A stretch of 64,000 bases of DNA from Sclerotiophoma versabilis (taxonomy: Eukaryota; Ascomycota; Dothideomycetes; Pleosporales; Didymellaceae), in NCBI GenBank assembly GCA_012274445.1, contig JAAROD010000054.1, forward strand, positions 496,001-560,000, written 5' to 3'. Each line of letters opens with the position of its first letter. Within the stretch, counting starts at the first letter, position 1. The notes under the pieces are model-generated. The model had not been told where the DNA came from, searched no databases, and saw only the letters and a program-made list of their open reading frames with translations. Of this stretch, positions 22,512 to 31,812 are shown piece by piece. The translations under genes were made by a program, and so were the position numbers.

Positions 22512-23846
22512 ATCATTGGGGGCGAAGCTGCAGAGGCAAGGGTCGCATTGAATGTGGAGCAGCGATACGGAGCGCAGTGTATCTACAGAATGCAATATCC
22601 GGTCAGAGCGGCGTCATGTCGGGAGCGGTGCGGGAGGCTGTCGGAGGTACTGCTAGGCGGGAGGTGCGAGCAGAGACCAGCGCAGACGAACACACGCAGG
22701 GCTAGAGAGAAGCTTCGCCTTCTCCACACTGGGTGCAGAGGCGGCTCTACCAAGGTAATGTGGGGCGCTAGTATCCCGAGTCGCAGTCGCAGCATGCATT
22801 GACTGTGGGGAGCTTCAAAGGGAAGAGCGGCGGATGCCCTCGGCCTGCCAAACCTTGCCGCATGTCATCCCACCCCAACACTTCAATTCGTTTGGCGTTC
22901 ATCGCCGCAACCCATGCCTGGCACATCCACCCCCGGAGCATCACCTAGCCGTCGTGCATGCTCCGCCTGTAATCTGCAATCGCGCAGCCGGGCTGCGCGA
23001 GGTTCATCCGCGTGTGGGGCATGGCTCGTGCTGGCCACGGCAGGATGCATGGGGAACGGTGCATTGTGCGGTCGCTGACTGGCCGGCGTGTTGGGAGCTC
23101 GAGCTGCCATGCACTGTTTCTCCTCAGCTTCTCGACCGTATTCGAATTACTCAGACATGACCAATCGAGCAATCCTTGCACAGTCCCGCGAATATCCTCG
23201 CACTCACCCCATAACGTTGATTAGATACAGTTTGAGAATCTGTCACTCGGTGAGAAATGTCTTTTCACGCCCGGTGCGTTGTCAAATCCAACGGCTTTCT
23301 CCGTCAATATCCTCGGACACGATGGTCACGAGTGTCGCGTTTCAGTCCTGCATCTCGACGCTCGTCTAAATTGTAGCGCCGCGAGGCCGAGCTCGTCCGC
23401 CATCTCCCTTAACGCCGATGTTGAGCATGAAGCAAAGAACAGACACCAGCCGAGTTGAAGGCTATGATATGTGAAAAACTCTGTCGTGACCAAGGGTTCA
23501 TGTTAGGTTACAGCTGTCAAGACGTGTTTCTCAGAACGTGCATATTCATGGCATCACTCTTGCGTCTTACATCATGGCCCACCCCTGCACGTCCATCTCC
23601 AGAGATTGGGAAGCTGGGGTAAGAGCAAGATCTTGGGGCACGACACGCGCATTGCATCTTGCCGGGGGCTTGTTATCTTGAGAATGATTGCACCTCAATT
23701 TAAGTGTGAAACGAACATGTGATAATCGTTCGAGACCCTCGGGCCTTCGTCATTCGACAAGAGCATTCTGTCTTCTTGTTTGCCATTTGCCCTCCTTGTC
23801 CTATCTCCACTGTCCTAAAAACGAGGCCTCACTGCGCCATGCTCAT
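22512..23846. other. Intergenic region between Zn2Cys6 factor and secreted repeat protein
   Basis: About 1.3 kb. Promoter of the Zn2Cys6 gene on one side and 3' flank of the Tyr-repeat gene on the other. Short frames only; no domain, tRNA-like fold or repeat that I can support. Confidence 0.5.
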
Positions 23847-24289
23847 CTACATCTTTGCCATTGCTATCTTCGCTGCCTCTTCGCCAACGGCAGGTGGGTA
23901 AGTTCCGTAATTGGAGTACTTGCTGTACGCGCCGTACTTTCCGTAGCTAGTGTCTTCGGCTTGGTGCGCATCTATCGTCGCGTCTTTCTGCTTGTCAGCC
24001 ATCATCATGTTGCGCTTCATGTTTGCATTAGCTGCTAGCATGTGAGCTTCAGGATCAGATTGTAAAAAGTCGGAGAGTCTGTACCCAGCGTTTGAGCGAC
24101 TTCTTCAACACTAGGGGGATAGTTGTCGTATTTGCCGTACTTGGAGTAACCTCCATATTTGCCATACTCGGTGTACTCGGTATTGGCGGCTTGATTCATC
24201 TTCTTCATGCTGTTCATGTCTTTCATCATCTCCATGGGAACAGCGATGGCAAGAGCAGCCAGACTGGCGAGGATGATCGAGTGATGCAT
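23847..24289 (-). CDS. Secreted Tyr-periodic repeat protein, candidate RiPP precursor
   Basis: 130 residues from exons 24289-24085 and 24034-23847 (50-nt intron GTACAG...CTAG; a 38-nt intron ending at 24047 is also in phase). Signal peptide 1-16 (cleavage after A-I-A), then two similar blocks. Block 1 has Tyr at 39, 42, 45, 48, 51, 54 and 57 and ends in PP (58-59). Block 2 has Tyr at 99, 102, 105, 108, 111 and 114 and ends in PP (115-116). Both share the YGKYG-x-YSKY pattern, and each is preceded by a dibasic pair (KK 29-30; KR 75-76), possible Kex2-type sites. Signal peptide plus repeated Tyr-rich blocks plus dibasic sites is the design of ustiloxin/asperipin-type precursors, and a UstYa gene lies divergently next to it. 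A structural secreted protein is the main alternative. Confidence 0.72.
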
Positions 24290-25179
24290 CTGGAAGGTCT
24301 TGAAGGACGGTTCTCAGAAACCTATGCTTAGTAGGGGCATATATGAAAGTGAGATTGGATATGGGAGGATTACTTGCACTGCTCTCATGGCCCTTTTGTA
24401 CCCGGTTGAACACCTGCTAAACAGCACTGTGGTGAGCTATACGATCGTAATAGCAAACTAGGGGTGACGAGGTACCCGTGAGCATCGAGGAGCACAATCA
24501 CATCCTGCGTAACCGAGTGTGGACTGGCTTTGGTCGCAGCATTCTACCCTAGAGTATTCCTTCAATCTTGACCTCTACTGTACCAGTGCCTGGAACCAGA
24601 GGTTTACGAGTGGAATTGTTTGCTAGATAAGATCGACGTGAGGAGGCGCTTTCAATCAAGGCTCTTGAAGATTGGACGATTCCGGCTGGTTGCAAGAGTG
24701 AAGCGCTGTCTTTCGCACAACACAAGGAAGGGTATGCACATCCAAGTGTGACGAGATCAAGTTGATGTCACTGAACGTAATCTCCGTCTTTGTTCCTGAG
24801 CTAATAGAATGTCGAGATACAGTGTCTGGAGTGTGGCTGGCAACATGGTTGTTCAAGGTCCAGAGCCCTCGTGATGTTCTGTCACACCGATGCTGGTGGT
24901 GCGATCCCATGGATCGACTGATGAATTGCGCTGCACTTGCGACGTATTGACTTCTGTCGGCTTTGACAGCGTATATCAACCATTGCGCACTGATAGTGTC
25001 GTAGTACTGAGATCTAATTCGGCGCACATGTTGTACCTGTAAGTATGTGGTAGGACTGAGTGTTGGCTGACAGATGATTGCATCAACAGAACCTGTTGGA
25101 GCCCATCTTTAGCATACTCTTCCGAGTTGACTGTGAGCATCATCGTTCCTTTCCATGCTTGATTTGTAACAACTACACC
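24290..25179. other. Shared divergent promoter region of precursor and UstYa genes
   Basis: 890 bases separating the starts of the divergently transcribed Tyr-repeat precursor and the UstYa-like gene. No reading frame in it looks coding. The head-to-head arrangement allows co-regulation, as is common for precursor/UstYa pairs; this is an inference from position. Confidence 0.5.
24338..24345 (-). promoter_or_regulatory. TATA-like element before Tyr-repeat gene
   Basis: Palindromic CATATATG about 50 bases upstream of the ATG of the secreted repeat protein. The position is compatible with a TATA box and a very short leader. Motif only; no other support. Confidence 0.3.
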
Positions 25180-26234
25180 ATGCTCGCTCGCCTACTTCGC
25201 AGGATACCCGAGCATGCTCGTTTGACCCAAAGCGACACCGCGAGTCTTGATGACGAAACTCTTCTGCCAACTGAATCATCGGCTTCACTCACGCTAAAAC
25301 CGTCTCGTCGTCTGAACTTTGAGTATCAGGTGGCATTGAAAACCCTCATTATCTGCAGTATTATGTATTTCAGTGTTGGGTTTTGGATCGCGCATAGCGT
25401 ACGCAAAGCCGAGTTTGTCACTGATGCAGACGACTTCTGCATACACCACATCACCCAATATTGTAGGTCGCTACGCCATAAAACCGCATGATAGAGTCTA
25501 ATTATTTGCAGCGCCGGTTGTCAGAGAAGTAGCACCGGGCTGGCATACGAAGCAATTCAATGGAACTTTCCTCCACGAAAACGTCTATCGACACTCAGCT
25601 GGGCCAGAAGTGGATGCTGCTTGGGAGGCGTTAGGTGTGGGATGTAAGTGGTGCGGCAGCCGCTTTTCGTGACTCAGCGCTAAAGCTATGTGTAGTTCGA
25701 AGCGTTGTCATTCCTGAGAGGGAGGCTGAGCGGTCGGGCATAGGCCGCAGTCAGGTCAAGATTAATCAAGAGTACGGTGGCGGTTATCCAGCTAATGTTG
25801 AAGGTCTACATCATTTGCACTGTTTAGTAAGACTCAAAGGGAGAGGCTAACGGTCGCTGATTGTTGACATCAAGCAGGATCTCCTACGGAAGACCTTGCA
25901 TTGGAATTACGATTACTACCTGGCCAAAGGGGAAGGTCCATTCGTGAACTCAGAATACATTGTGCGAGTCCACACTACTCATTGTCTGGACATGCTGAGA
26001 CAGGTTTTAATGTGTAAACCGGACGTTGGGGTGCTCGGCCAAGTGTGGTGGCAAGCAGAAAGTGATTCACGCCCTATGGCATTTGTCGACTTCAACACGA
26101 AGCATCGATGCCGTGATTACGAGGGTGTAAGAAGGTGGGCCGAAGCACACCAAATGCCACGTGAGGAAGACGTGGATATGAGCCGCTTCTACGAGCAGCC
26201 GAAGCCTGAAGACGTGTTCCCTGCTATACCTTGA
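25180..26234 (+). CDS. UstYa-like (DUF3328) oxidase, RiPP cyclisation type
   Basis: Exons 25180-25462, 25512-25643, 25696-25826 and 25878-26234 give exactly 300 residues. One N-terminal membrane anchor (51-71) follows a short cytosolic tail, so the catalytic part should be lumenal. Both hallmark HxxHC motifs are present: HHLHC at 177-181 (after GGGYPANVEG) and HTTHC at 214-218, followed by LDMLRQVLMC and GVLGQVWW. The region GPEVDAAWEALG upstream is also typical. The family performs oxidative macrocyclisation of Tyr side chains in ustiloxin, asperipin-2a and phomopsin precursors, and some members act in other pathways. It is divergent from a secreted Tyr-repeat protein. All motifs are intact, so a functional enzyme is expected. 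Confidence 0.93.
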
Positions 26235-26429
26235 AGTTTACAGCAAGACGTGGAAGCTGATCGGTGTTAGTTTGGAGCATGGTAGGATAGCAATACATCG
26301 TTGCCCATTACCAGCCTCCACCACTCGATGCGTGACGGAGCAAGTGTCCAAATGCCGTCCGACAGCGGCTACAGCGGCTAGCAAACTGCTGCCCAGAGTA
26401 TCGACGAGTAAAAGTAAGATGAGTCATGC

Positions 26430-27014
26430 TCAGTTCTGGCGAGGCTTCACCACTCCGTCGTGCACGATATAGTAGACAACAGTGCTGTCTGTATCCACCG
26501 TGGCCAAAACCACTCTCTTCGTTGTCCTCCATGGGTTGGCTGGAGCATCATGCGTCGTGACAGAAGTCTTAGGCGGCATCATGGTGATATCGTCGAAGAC
26601 CTCAGCGAGTCTGTGCAGTGTCCATTGTTCGTTCAGCCTGGTCGGCAGTACCCACTCGTGCTCTGGCTGCGCCTTGACCTCCAGACCGCTCTTCTCGCCT
26701 GCTGCCTGGGCGGCTTTGCGCTGGCGGTCGGCGTTCTTGAGCAGCTCGACCTGCTCATCGGGGTGGACGTAGAGGCGCTGCGGCGGCAGACCCGACACAA
26801 GCGGACGTGATAGAGGCTCTTTGGTGAGGGGCGAATGCGTGTGCACCTTCAAGTCGGTCCAGTAGTGCTGGTACTGGAGGTTGTGGAGGATCTGGAGGGC
26901 GAGCGAATGCAAACCGGGAAGGTGTGTGGAAGTGGATAGCTTGGCCGTGTCCGCGACAAACATCTGCACCTGCGCAGGTGCGACTGCCGTTTTAGTGCTG
27001 GTAAGCGTCGTCAT
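26430..27014 (-). CDS. SEN15: tRNA-splicing endonuclease subunit Sen15
   Basis: Intronless, 194 residues. Structural subunit of the tRNA-splicing endonuclease (Sen2-Sen34-Sen54-Sen15), which excises introns from pre-tRNAs. The C-terminal half carries the Sen15-type fold: EWVLPTRLNEQWTLHRLAEV, then TKRVVLATVDTDSTVVYYIV and the ending HDGVVKPRQN. The N-terminus (LQILHNLQYQHYWTDLKVH) also fits fungal Sen15 proteins. The stop lies about 195 bases from the 3' end of the UstYa gene (tail-to-tail), marking the edge of the RiPP-like pair with a housekeeping gene. Confidence 0.88.
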   Translation of the reverse strand: MTTLTSTKTAVAPAQVQMFVADTAKLSTSTHLPGLHSLALQILHNLQYQHYWTDLKVHTHSPLTKEPLSRPLVSGLPPQRLYVHPDEQVELLKNADRQRKAAQAAGEKSGLEVKAQPEHEWVLPTRLNEQWTLHRLAEVFDDITMMPPKTSVTTHDAPANPWRTTKRVVLATVDTDSTVVYYIVHDGVVKPRQN

Positions 27015-27318
27015 GGCGGAGGGGTTGGACTGCGGCGCTGACTGGCAATTGGTGGTGCAATGTTTCGCAATCGTCGAGTTCGAGGTGAGGAGGCTGTCTA
27101 GCCGTCCAGCTCAGGAAGGAGCAAAGAACTGCGTCGATCCGCTAAGCCACTAGGCGACGAAGGCAGACCTGACTGGTGAGCGACAAAGGTCAGGCTACAA
27201 CGCTCTCGTGTCCAGATAACTTGGCTCTCTGTCTCTTCAAACCACTCATACAAGAAGCATCGCACTCACATCCTCCAGCTGTTTGTCGAAAACCAGTGTG
27301 CCCGCGAGGACCTTGACC
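27015..27318. other. Divergent promoter region, SEN15 / GPI-type protein
   Basis: About 300 bases between two head-to-head starts. No specific element recognised. Confidence 0.4.
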
Positions 27319-28009
27319 ATGCGTTCGAGTACCATTGGCTCTACTCTGCTCCTATTGGCTGGCGCCACGGTAGCGCAGCAGAGCGAGAGCGTAGTAACAG
27401 CGATCCCATCCTCGCTCATCCAAACGACTGAGCAGGTCTTCACAATCCAGACATCAGTCCCCACGGGTACGGCCTCAGTTTGCTATGAAGTCTGCATTCA
27501 GGAGCCATGCAACGCATGTGCGCAATCATAAATCACTTCAACTCTTTGGGGCTGCGTAGCTGACCATTGTAGGCTCTGCTACCCCCAGCGATGACCCTAT
27601 CATGAGCTTGCCCGTCGAATCGCTGCCTGTTCCCAGCAGCAGCAGCATCAGTGACGGCGATGTTACTGTGACCCTTCCAGTCGAGTCTCTGCCGCCTGTT
27701 GGGTCTGAACCTACTCCTACAGCATCAGTTACTGGCAGCATCCTCACCCACCCTCTGCTACCTCCCATTTCGCAAACGACTGATCCTCTCATGTCAATTC
27801 CTCAGGGAGAGACGCCCGAGTCAACGGGCGTAATCGCAACCTCTCCTGGTTCAGGAAGCGCTTCGGCTACTGCGTCTAGATCCGCGCCGGCTGAGCAGAC
27901 AACGGCAGCAGCACCCCCATCGCTCAAATGTGACAACACACCAATCATGCTTGCCTTGGGTATTTCAGGTGTATCGATCTTGTTCGGTGCAGCTTGGACT
28001 CTTTTCTAG
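27319..28009 (+). CDS. Small secreted, probably GPI-anchored protein
   Basis: Exons 27319-27517 and 27573-28009 give 211 residues; the 55-nt intron (GTGCGC...CTGAC...GTAG) joins NAC to SATPSDDP in phase. Signal peptide at residues 1-20 (MRSSTIGSTLLLLAGATVAQ). A short Cys cluster (CYEVCIQEPCNAC) sits around residues 56-68. A long Ser/Thr/Pro-rich stalk, likely O-glycosylated, contains two copies of LPVESLP. A C-terminal hydrophobic tail (IMLALGISGVSILFGAAW) follows a Cys-Asp-Asn, fitting a GPI-attachment signal. Probably a cell-wall or plasma-membrane surface protein; no enzymatic domain is seen. Confidence 0.8.
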
Positions 28010-28642
28010 AGCCAAGGTTGTGCAAGCTAAATGATACCCTGCTTTTCTGTGTCGCGCACCGTTACACTTTAGTGCGCAAGGTCTACCAGCTGAACGTGGG
28101 TGGGAGCCCCTGAACATGTTCGGTCACAAGTGACGTATTGCTATGGGAAACGGATGAAGACAAACGGGCAATATTCAGCCATGTACGTAGCAAATCAAGC
28201 AACTATGGAACTTTAAGGAAAATACGCTCCGAGTACGGGATACGCGTAAAGTTTGGTTGGATTTGCTGCGCCAACGGCCTCGCGGCCAGTTTTCGTGGCC
28301 TGGGCCCTGCGCCACTGCCTGATGGCTCCACTGCGGTTACCCCAGAAGGTTCAGCTAACTGCGTAGCCGCAACAACTCACATTGCATACAAAGAGTCGAT
28401 GCCCAGCAATGTCACCGTTTCGCTATCCGCTGTTAAAAAAACGGCCCTATGTCCAGACAGCAACTTTGCCCATATTTCCATTTCATCATTTCCCGCAAGC
28501 AGGTTTATTAGGGGCTCTTGCCAGTTGCACCACCCGCATTTAGCCAGCTTGGCTGACGACCCGGCGCGCAAGCAGGAGGCGCTTTAATTCAACCAAAACC
28601 ACAAACGTGCAGTCCTCTACTTTTGTGTTGAATACAACCACC
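28010..28642. other. Intergenic region upstream of DUF2985 gene
   Basis: About 630 bases between two plus-strand genes. A frame at 28138-28587 has no domain and a non-coding look, so I do not call it. Confidence 0.5.
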
Positions 28643-30088
28643 ATGGCGTCCTCGAATCCACAATCGACATCGCCAGCAAACGCTTCGACCCCTGTCCCAT
28701 TCCCACAGCCAGAAGACCTCCACGACAGCCCAAAGAACAAACAACGCGCACGAACTTCAACCAATGCCTCGACAGCGTCATCTATGATACGGAGTGCGAG
28801 CATAAAGCTCATGGAGGCGGATCCTCCACCGGGCATGTGGGCAGCAACAGGCAGCGTCGCCTCGAAAGCACCTTCATTGGTAGATATTAGGAGAGGATCG
28901 TTTGGTTCTGAAGGCTGGGATGAGAACAAACAAAGGGAACATCGTCGAGGCAGCCAAGGAAGTAACGAACGGCCTGCCAACAACCGTAAAGGCTCTTCTG
29001 GCAAATTGGGCGTGGAGCCATTCCCAGCAGTGACAGAGGAGAGGCCATCGTTCGAAACTCGCGAGCGCGTCCTCGACTACAACATGCAAACCAATACTAG
29101 GGAGGTCGGAGCCGGCATCGAGCCCAGGACATCACACTTGACTGACAAGAGCGAGGAAGCTGCCCTGCGCCAGCCTTTACATACTTCAGCCCAGGTACGT
29201 CGTCCTCCTCATCCCGAATGCTGTCTATACTGACCGAATCGTGCACAGTACGCGAACGGATATGTGCCACCGCCGAAGCTGCCATGGACGCAATCCTTTG
29301 CCATCGGGGCGAAAGGTTTCTGGAAGTGGTTCCTGACCATCCCCGGGTTCTTAATCACAGTCTACGGTCTTAATGTTGTGGCTTGGGGTGGCATGCTCTT
29401 CCTGCTACTTTGCAATGCTGCTCCCGCCATGTGCACACCTACTTGCGACGACATCAACTCTCCGAGGAGGATATGGATTGAGATAGACTCGCAAATCCTC
29501 AACGCACTCTTCTGCGTCACTGGTTTCGGTCTTGCTCCATGGAGGTTTCGCGATCTGTATTGGTGGGCACATTGGAGGCTTGGAAGTTCCCACAAGAAAC
29601 TAATAGGCATTCGACGGCTTGCTGGCATACATCGAGGGTGGTTTCGGCTCCCTGGTTCAGAGCGACTTCCTGAAGATGCAGATGCCACAAAGGTCAACTC
29701 CGAGAATCCAGCTGTACCCATCCCCGCTAGCAAGATCCCAGACCCACCACCAACTGGCTATCGTGCATCACGGACTGCCTCCTGGAAGATGGATTTTGTG
29801 CTGTGGATGAACGTCTCGAACACTTTCTGTCAGGTCTTACTTTGCTTCTACATGTGGCACTACGACCGCATTCAAAGACCGTCTTGGGCAACTGGGCTCT
29901 TTGTTGCTCTGGGCTGCATTGTGGCAGGGGCTGCGGGCATCATGATCGCCGTCGAGGGGAAGCGGATCAAGAAGGTGGAAGGCGTGCCTATGCGCAAGGA
30001 GGATCAACACAGGCCGAGAGACGAGGAAGCAGACAGCACCCATAACGTACCGCTTGTGTCTTATCCTGTCGCTGCATCGAAAGCATGA
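28643..30088 (+). CDS. DUF2985 family multi-pass membrane protein
   Basis: Exons 28643-29194 and 29249-30088 give 463 residues; the 54-nt intron (GTACGT...CTGAC...CACAG) joins HTSAQ to YANGYVPP. The first ~180 residues are Ser/Thr-rich and cytosolic. Membrane segments follow around residues 205-235 (FLTIPGFLITVYGLNVVAWG), 270-290, 375-395 and 405-425. The signature NALFCVTGFGLAPWRFRDLY, followed by WWAHWRLG, is the core of fungal DUF2985 proteins, as is the later WNDFVLW-like KMDFVLWMNVSNTF. The family is widespread in Pezizomycotina; its function is not established. The C-terminal tail is charged and cytosolic. Confidence 0.88.
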
Positions 30089-30783
30089 TGAGCGCACAGG
30101 CAGTTTGCATCTGCAGCAGTGTACGGTTTGGTAACTTGATTGGCTCGGGATCGCTCGTCCCTCGTCCCTTTTCTTTGCGCGGACCGTGTGTGGCGAGAAT
30201 CCGGAAGCCGGCATGTTGCATGTCACAGCATCGATCATCAAAACCTCACGATATTTTCTGAATGTGTCTGCGAACTTCTTCGTGTTGTGATGGCAATACT
30301 GTGTCAGCCACTACCCAAGACAACCATAGAGAAAGACGACCCCTTCGTATGCTTTAGGACGAGTCATGGACGATCGTCGTTAAGCCTAAACCCTGCACGT
30401 TCGCAGCACGCCGAGATCTCCGGCCAAGGCTAACATGCGGCGGACGCTAAGATTATGATCGGTTGACAAGAATGACGTAAAAAGTCACGAATAAATATGC
30501 ACCGGAGTGTGACTGCTGCACGAGACTGTTAATTAACTTGGCTTCGGGCCTAAAGCTGCCTTGACATCGTCTAGCTTCTTCCTTCTTGGAATTTCGACAT
30601 ACTCGGTGGCTCGGAACTTCTGACTGAATCTCGCCTTCCGAGGCATATATATAGGAAAGCACAGTCTTGACTACCAAGTGGATCTCGCTGTAATCGACAC
30701 TCCACTATTTTTCTACAACCTACACATCCTACGAGCAAAACAACCACACCTGAAGGCTGAAAAGACTCTCATCAGCAGGCAAC
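30089..30783. other. Intergenic region upstream of glycine-zipper gene
   Basis: About 695 bases. Holds a TATA-like stretch near 30644 and otherwise nothing recognisable. Confidence 0.5.
30644..30653 (+). promoter_or_regulatory. TATA-box-like element
   Basis: CATATATATA about 130 bases upstream of the ATG at 30784, on the same strand, in a spacing normal for a fungal TATA box. Motif evidence only. Confidence 0.4.
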
Positions 30784-31812
30784 ATGGCTTCCGCGGAGTA
30801 CTTTCTAGGCAGCCAAGGTGCGCAGCAATACCACAATCAGCGTCCACATGCGTACCCACCTCAGCAACCGCAGTATCAGCAACAGAAACCTCAAGCACAA
30901 CCATGGCCGCGACAGCAGTACAATACCCCACCTTATGCTAATACTCCGCCGCCTTCATACTCGCCATATGATCCCCAACAACAGAAGCAACAGCTGCAAG
31001 CGTACCCTCCTCCACCTCCACAACAGCCACAGCAGTATGCCGGGAAGGGCTATCAAGGAACAGCAGCGCCACACTTTCCTCCTCCGCCACAACAGTCGAA
31101 TGGATACCTAGGCCCGCCACTGCAGCACGTCCGCAGCCACTCCCAGCCTGCTGCTCGAGTCCGGTTTGCGGACCAAGAATCAACTGCGCTCGGCTCAGAG
31201 ATTGAATCAGACAATGACTCACAACGGCGCAGACACCGCCATCGTCGAAGTCGCAACCGCGCACGTGATGACCGCTCAAGAGACCTAGAGTCCGACTATA
31301 GCGACCGCGACTATGATCGTTCTCGTGCCGGTCGGACCAAGACACACGAAAAGAAACACGAGAATAGAGATACATTCCTAGGCGCTGGAGCAGGAGGCAT
31401 TATTGGCGACGCTATTTTTCCTGGTCTTGGCACTGCAGCAGGCCTTATCATTGGAGGACTAGGCGGCAGGAAGTTTGCGAAAGACAAGCGGAGTCACAGC
31501 GAAGAAGGGCGTCCGCGCCGACACCGAGATGCGTACCGCGAAGGGCGAGACGAAGGGCGCGAAGACCGAGAGTACGGGAGACATAGACATCGCGATGCGT
31601 ACCACGAGGGCAAAGAAGAACGTAGAAGGGATAGAGCCAGGGATTTAGGATATGGGTACGACGAGAGGGATATCGAAAGCGGGTATGGAAGAGACGATGG
31701 ATACAACGCGTACGAAGCAGGGCACAAGCAGCGCGGCAAGGAGAGGAAGTATGGCCAGCAAGGCTGGGACGAAGGCAGCGCAACCTTCAAGAGCGGCACA
31801 GCTGTACGATAG
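30784..31812 (+). CDS. Pro/Gln-rich protein with glycine-zipper membrane segment
   Basis: Intronless, 342 residues. The N-terminal ~120 residues are Pro/Gln/Tyr-rich and disordered. An Arg/Asp/Ser-rich region follows (about 140-195). Residues ~200-228 (FLGAGAGGIIGDAIFPGLG, then TAAGLIIGGLGG) form a glycine-zipper hairpin able to insert in or associate with a membrane. The C-terminal third has charged repeats of the form RHRDAYREG and RHRDAYHEG, separated by REGRDEGRED. Fungal proteins with this layout are common and often expand in stress-related loci, but no function is assigned. Start chosen as the first ATG after the TATA-like element. Confidence 0.8.
   Translation: MASAEYFLGSQGAQQYHNQRPHAYPPQQPQYQQQKPQAQPWPRQQYNTPPYANTPPPSYSPYDPQQQKQQLQAYPPPPPQQPQQYAGKGYQGTAAPHFPPPPQQSNGYLGPPLQHVRSHSQPAARVRFADQESTALGSEIESDNDSQRRRHRHRRSRNRARDDRSRDLESDYSDRDYDRSRAGRTKTHEKKHENRDTFLGAGAGGIIGDAIFPGLGTAAGLIIGGLGGRKFAKDKRSHSEEGRPRRHRDAYREGRDEGREDREYGRHRHRDAYHEGKEERRRDRARDLGYGYDERDIESGYGRDDGYNAYEAGHKQRGKERKYGQQGWDEGSATFKSGTAVR

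Noticed and set aside
23700..23760. GTTCGAGACCC-like box resembling a tRNA T-arm
   Set aside because: No matching A-box, acceptor stem or anticodon arm at the right spacing.
28138..28587. Plus-strand frame of 149 codons
   Set aside because: No domain, unusual composition, no splice partners; lies in the promoter region of the DUF2985 gene.
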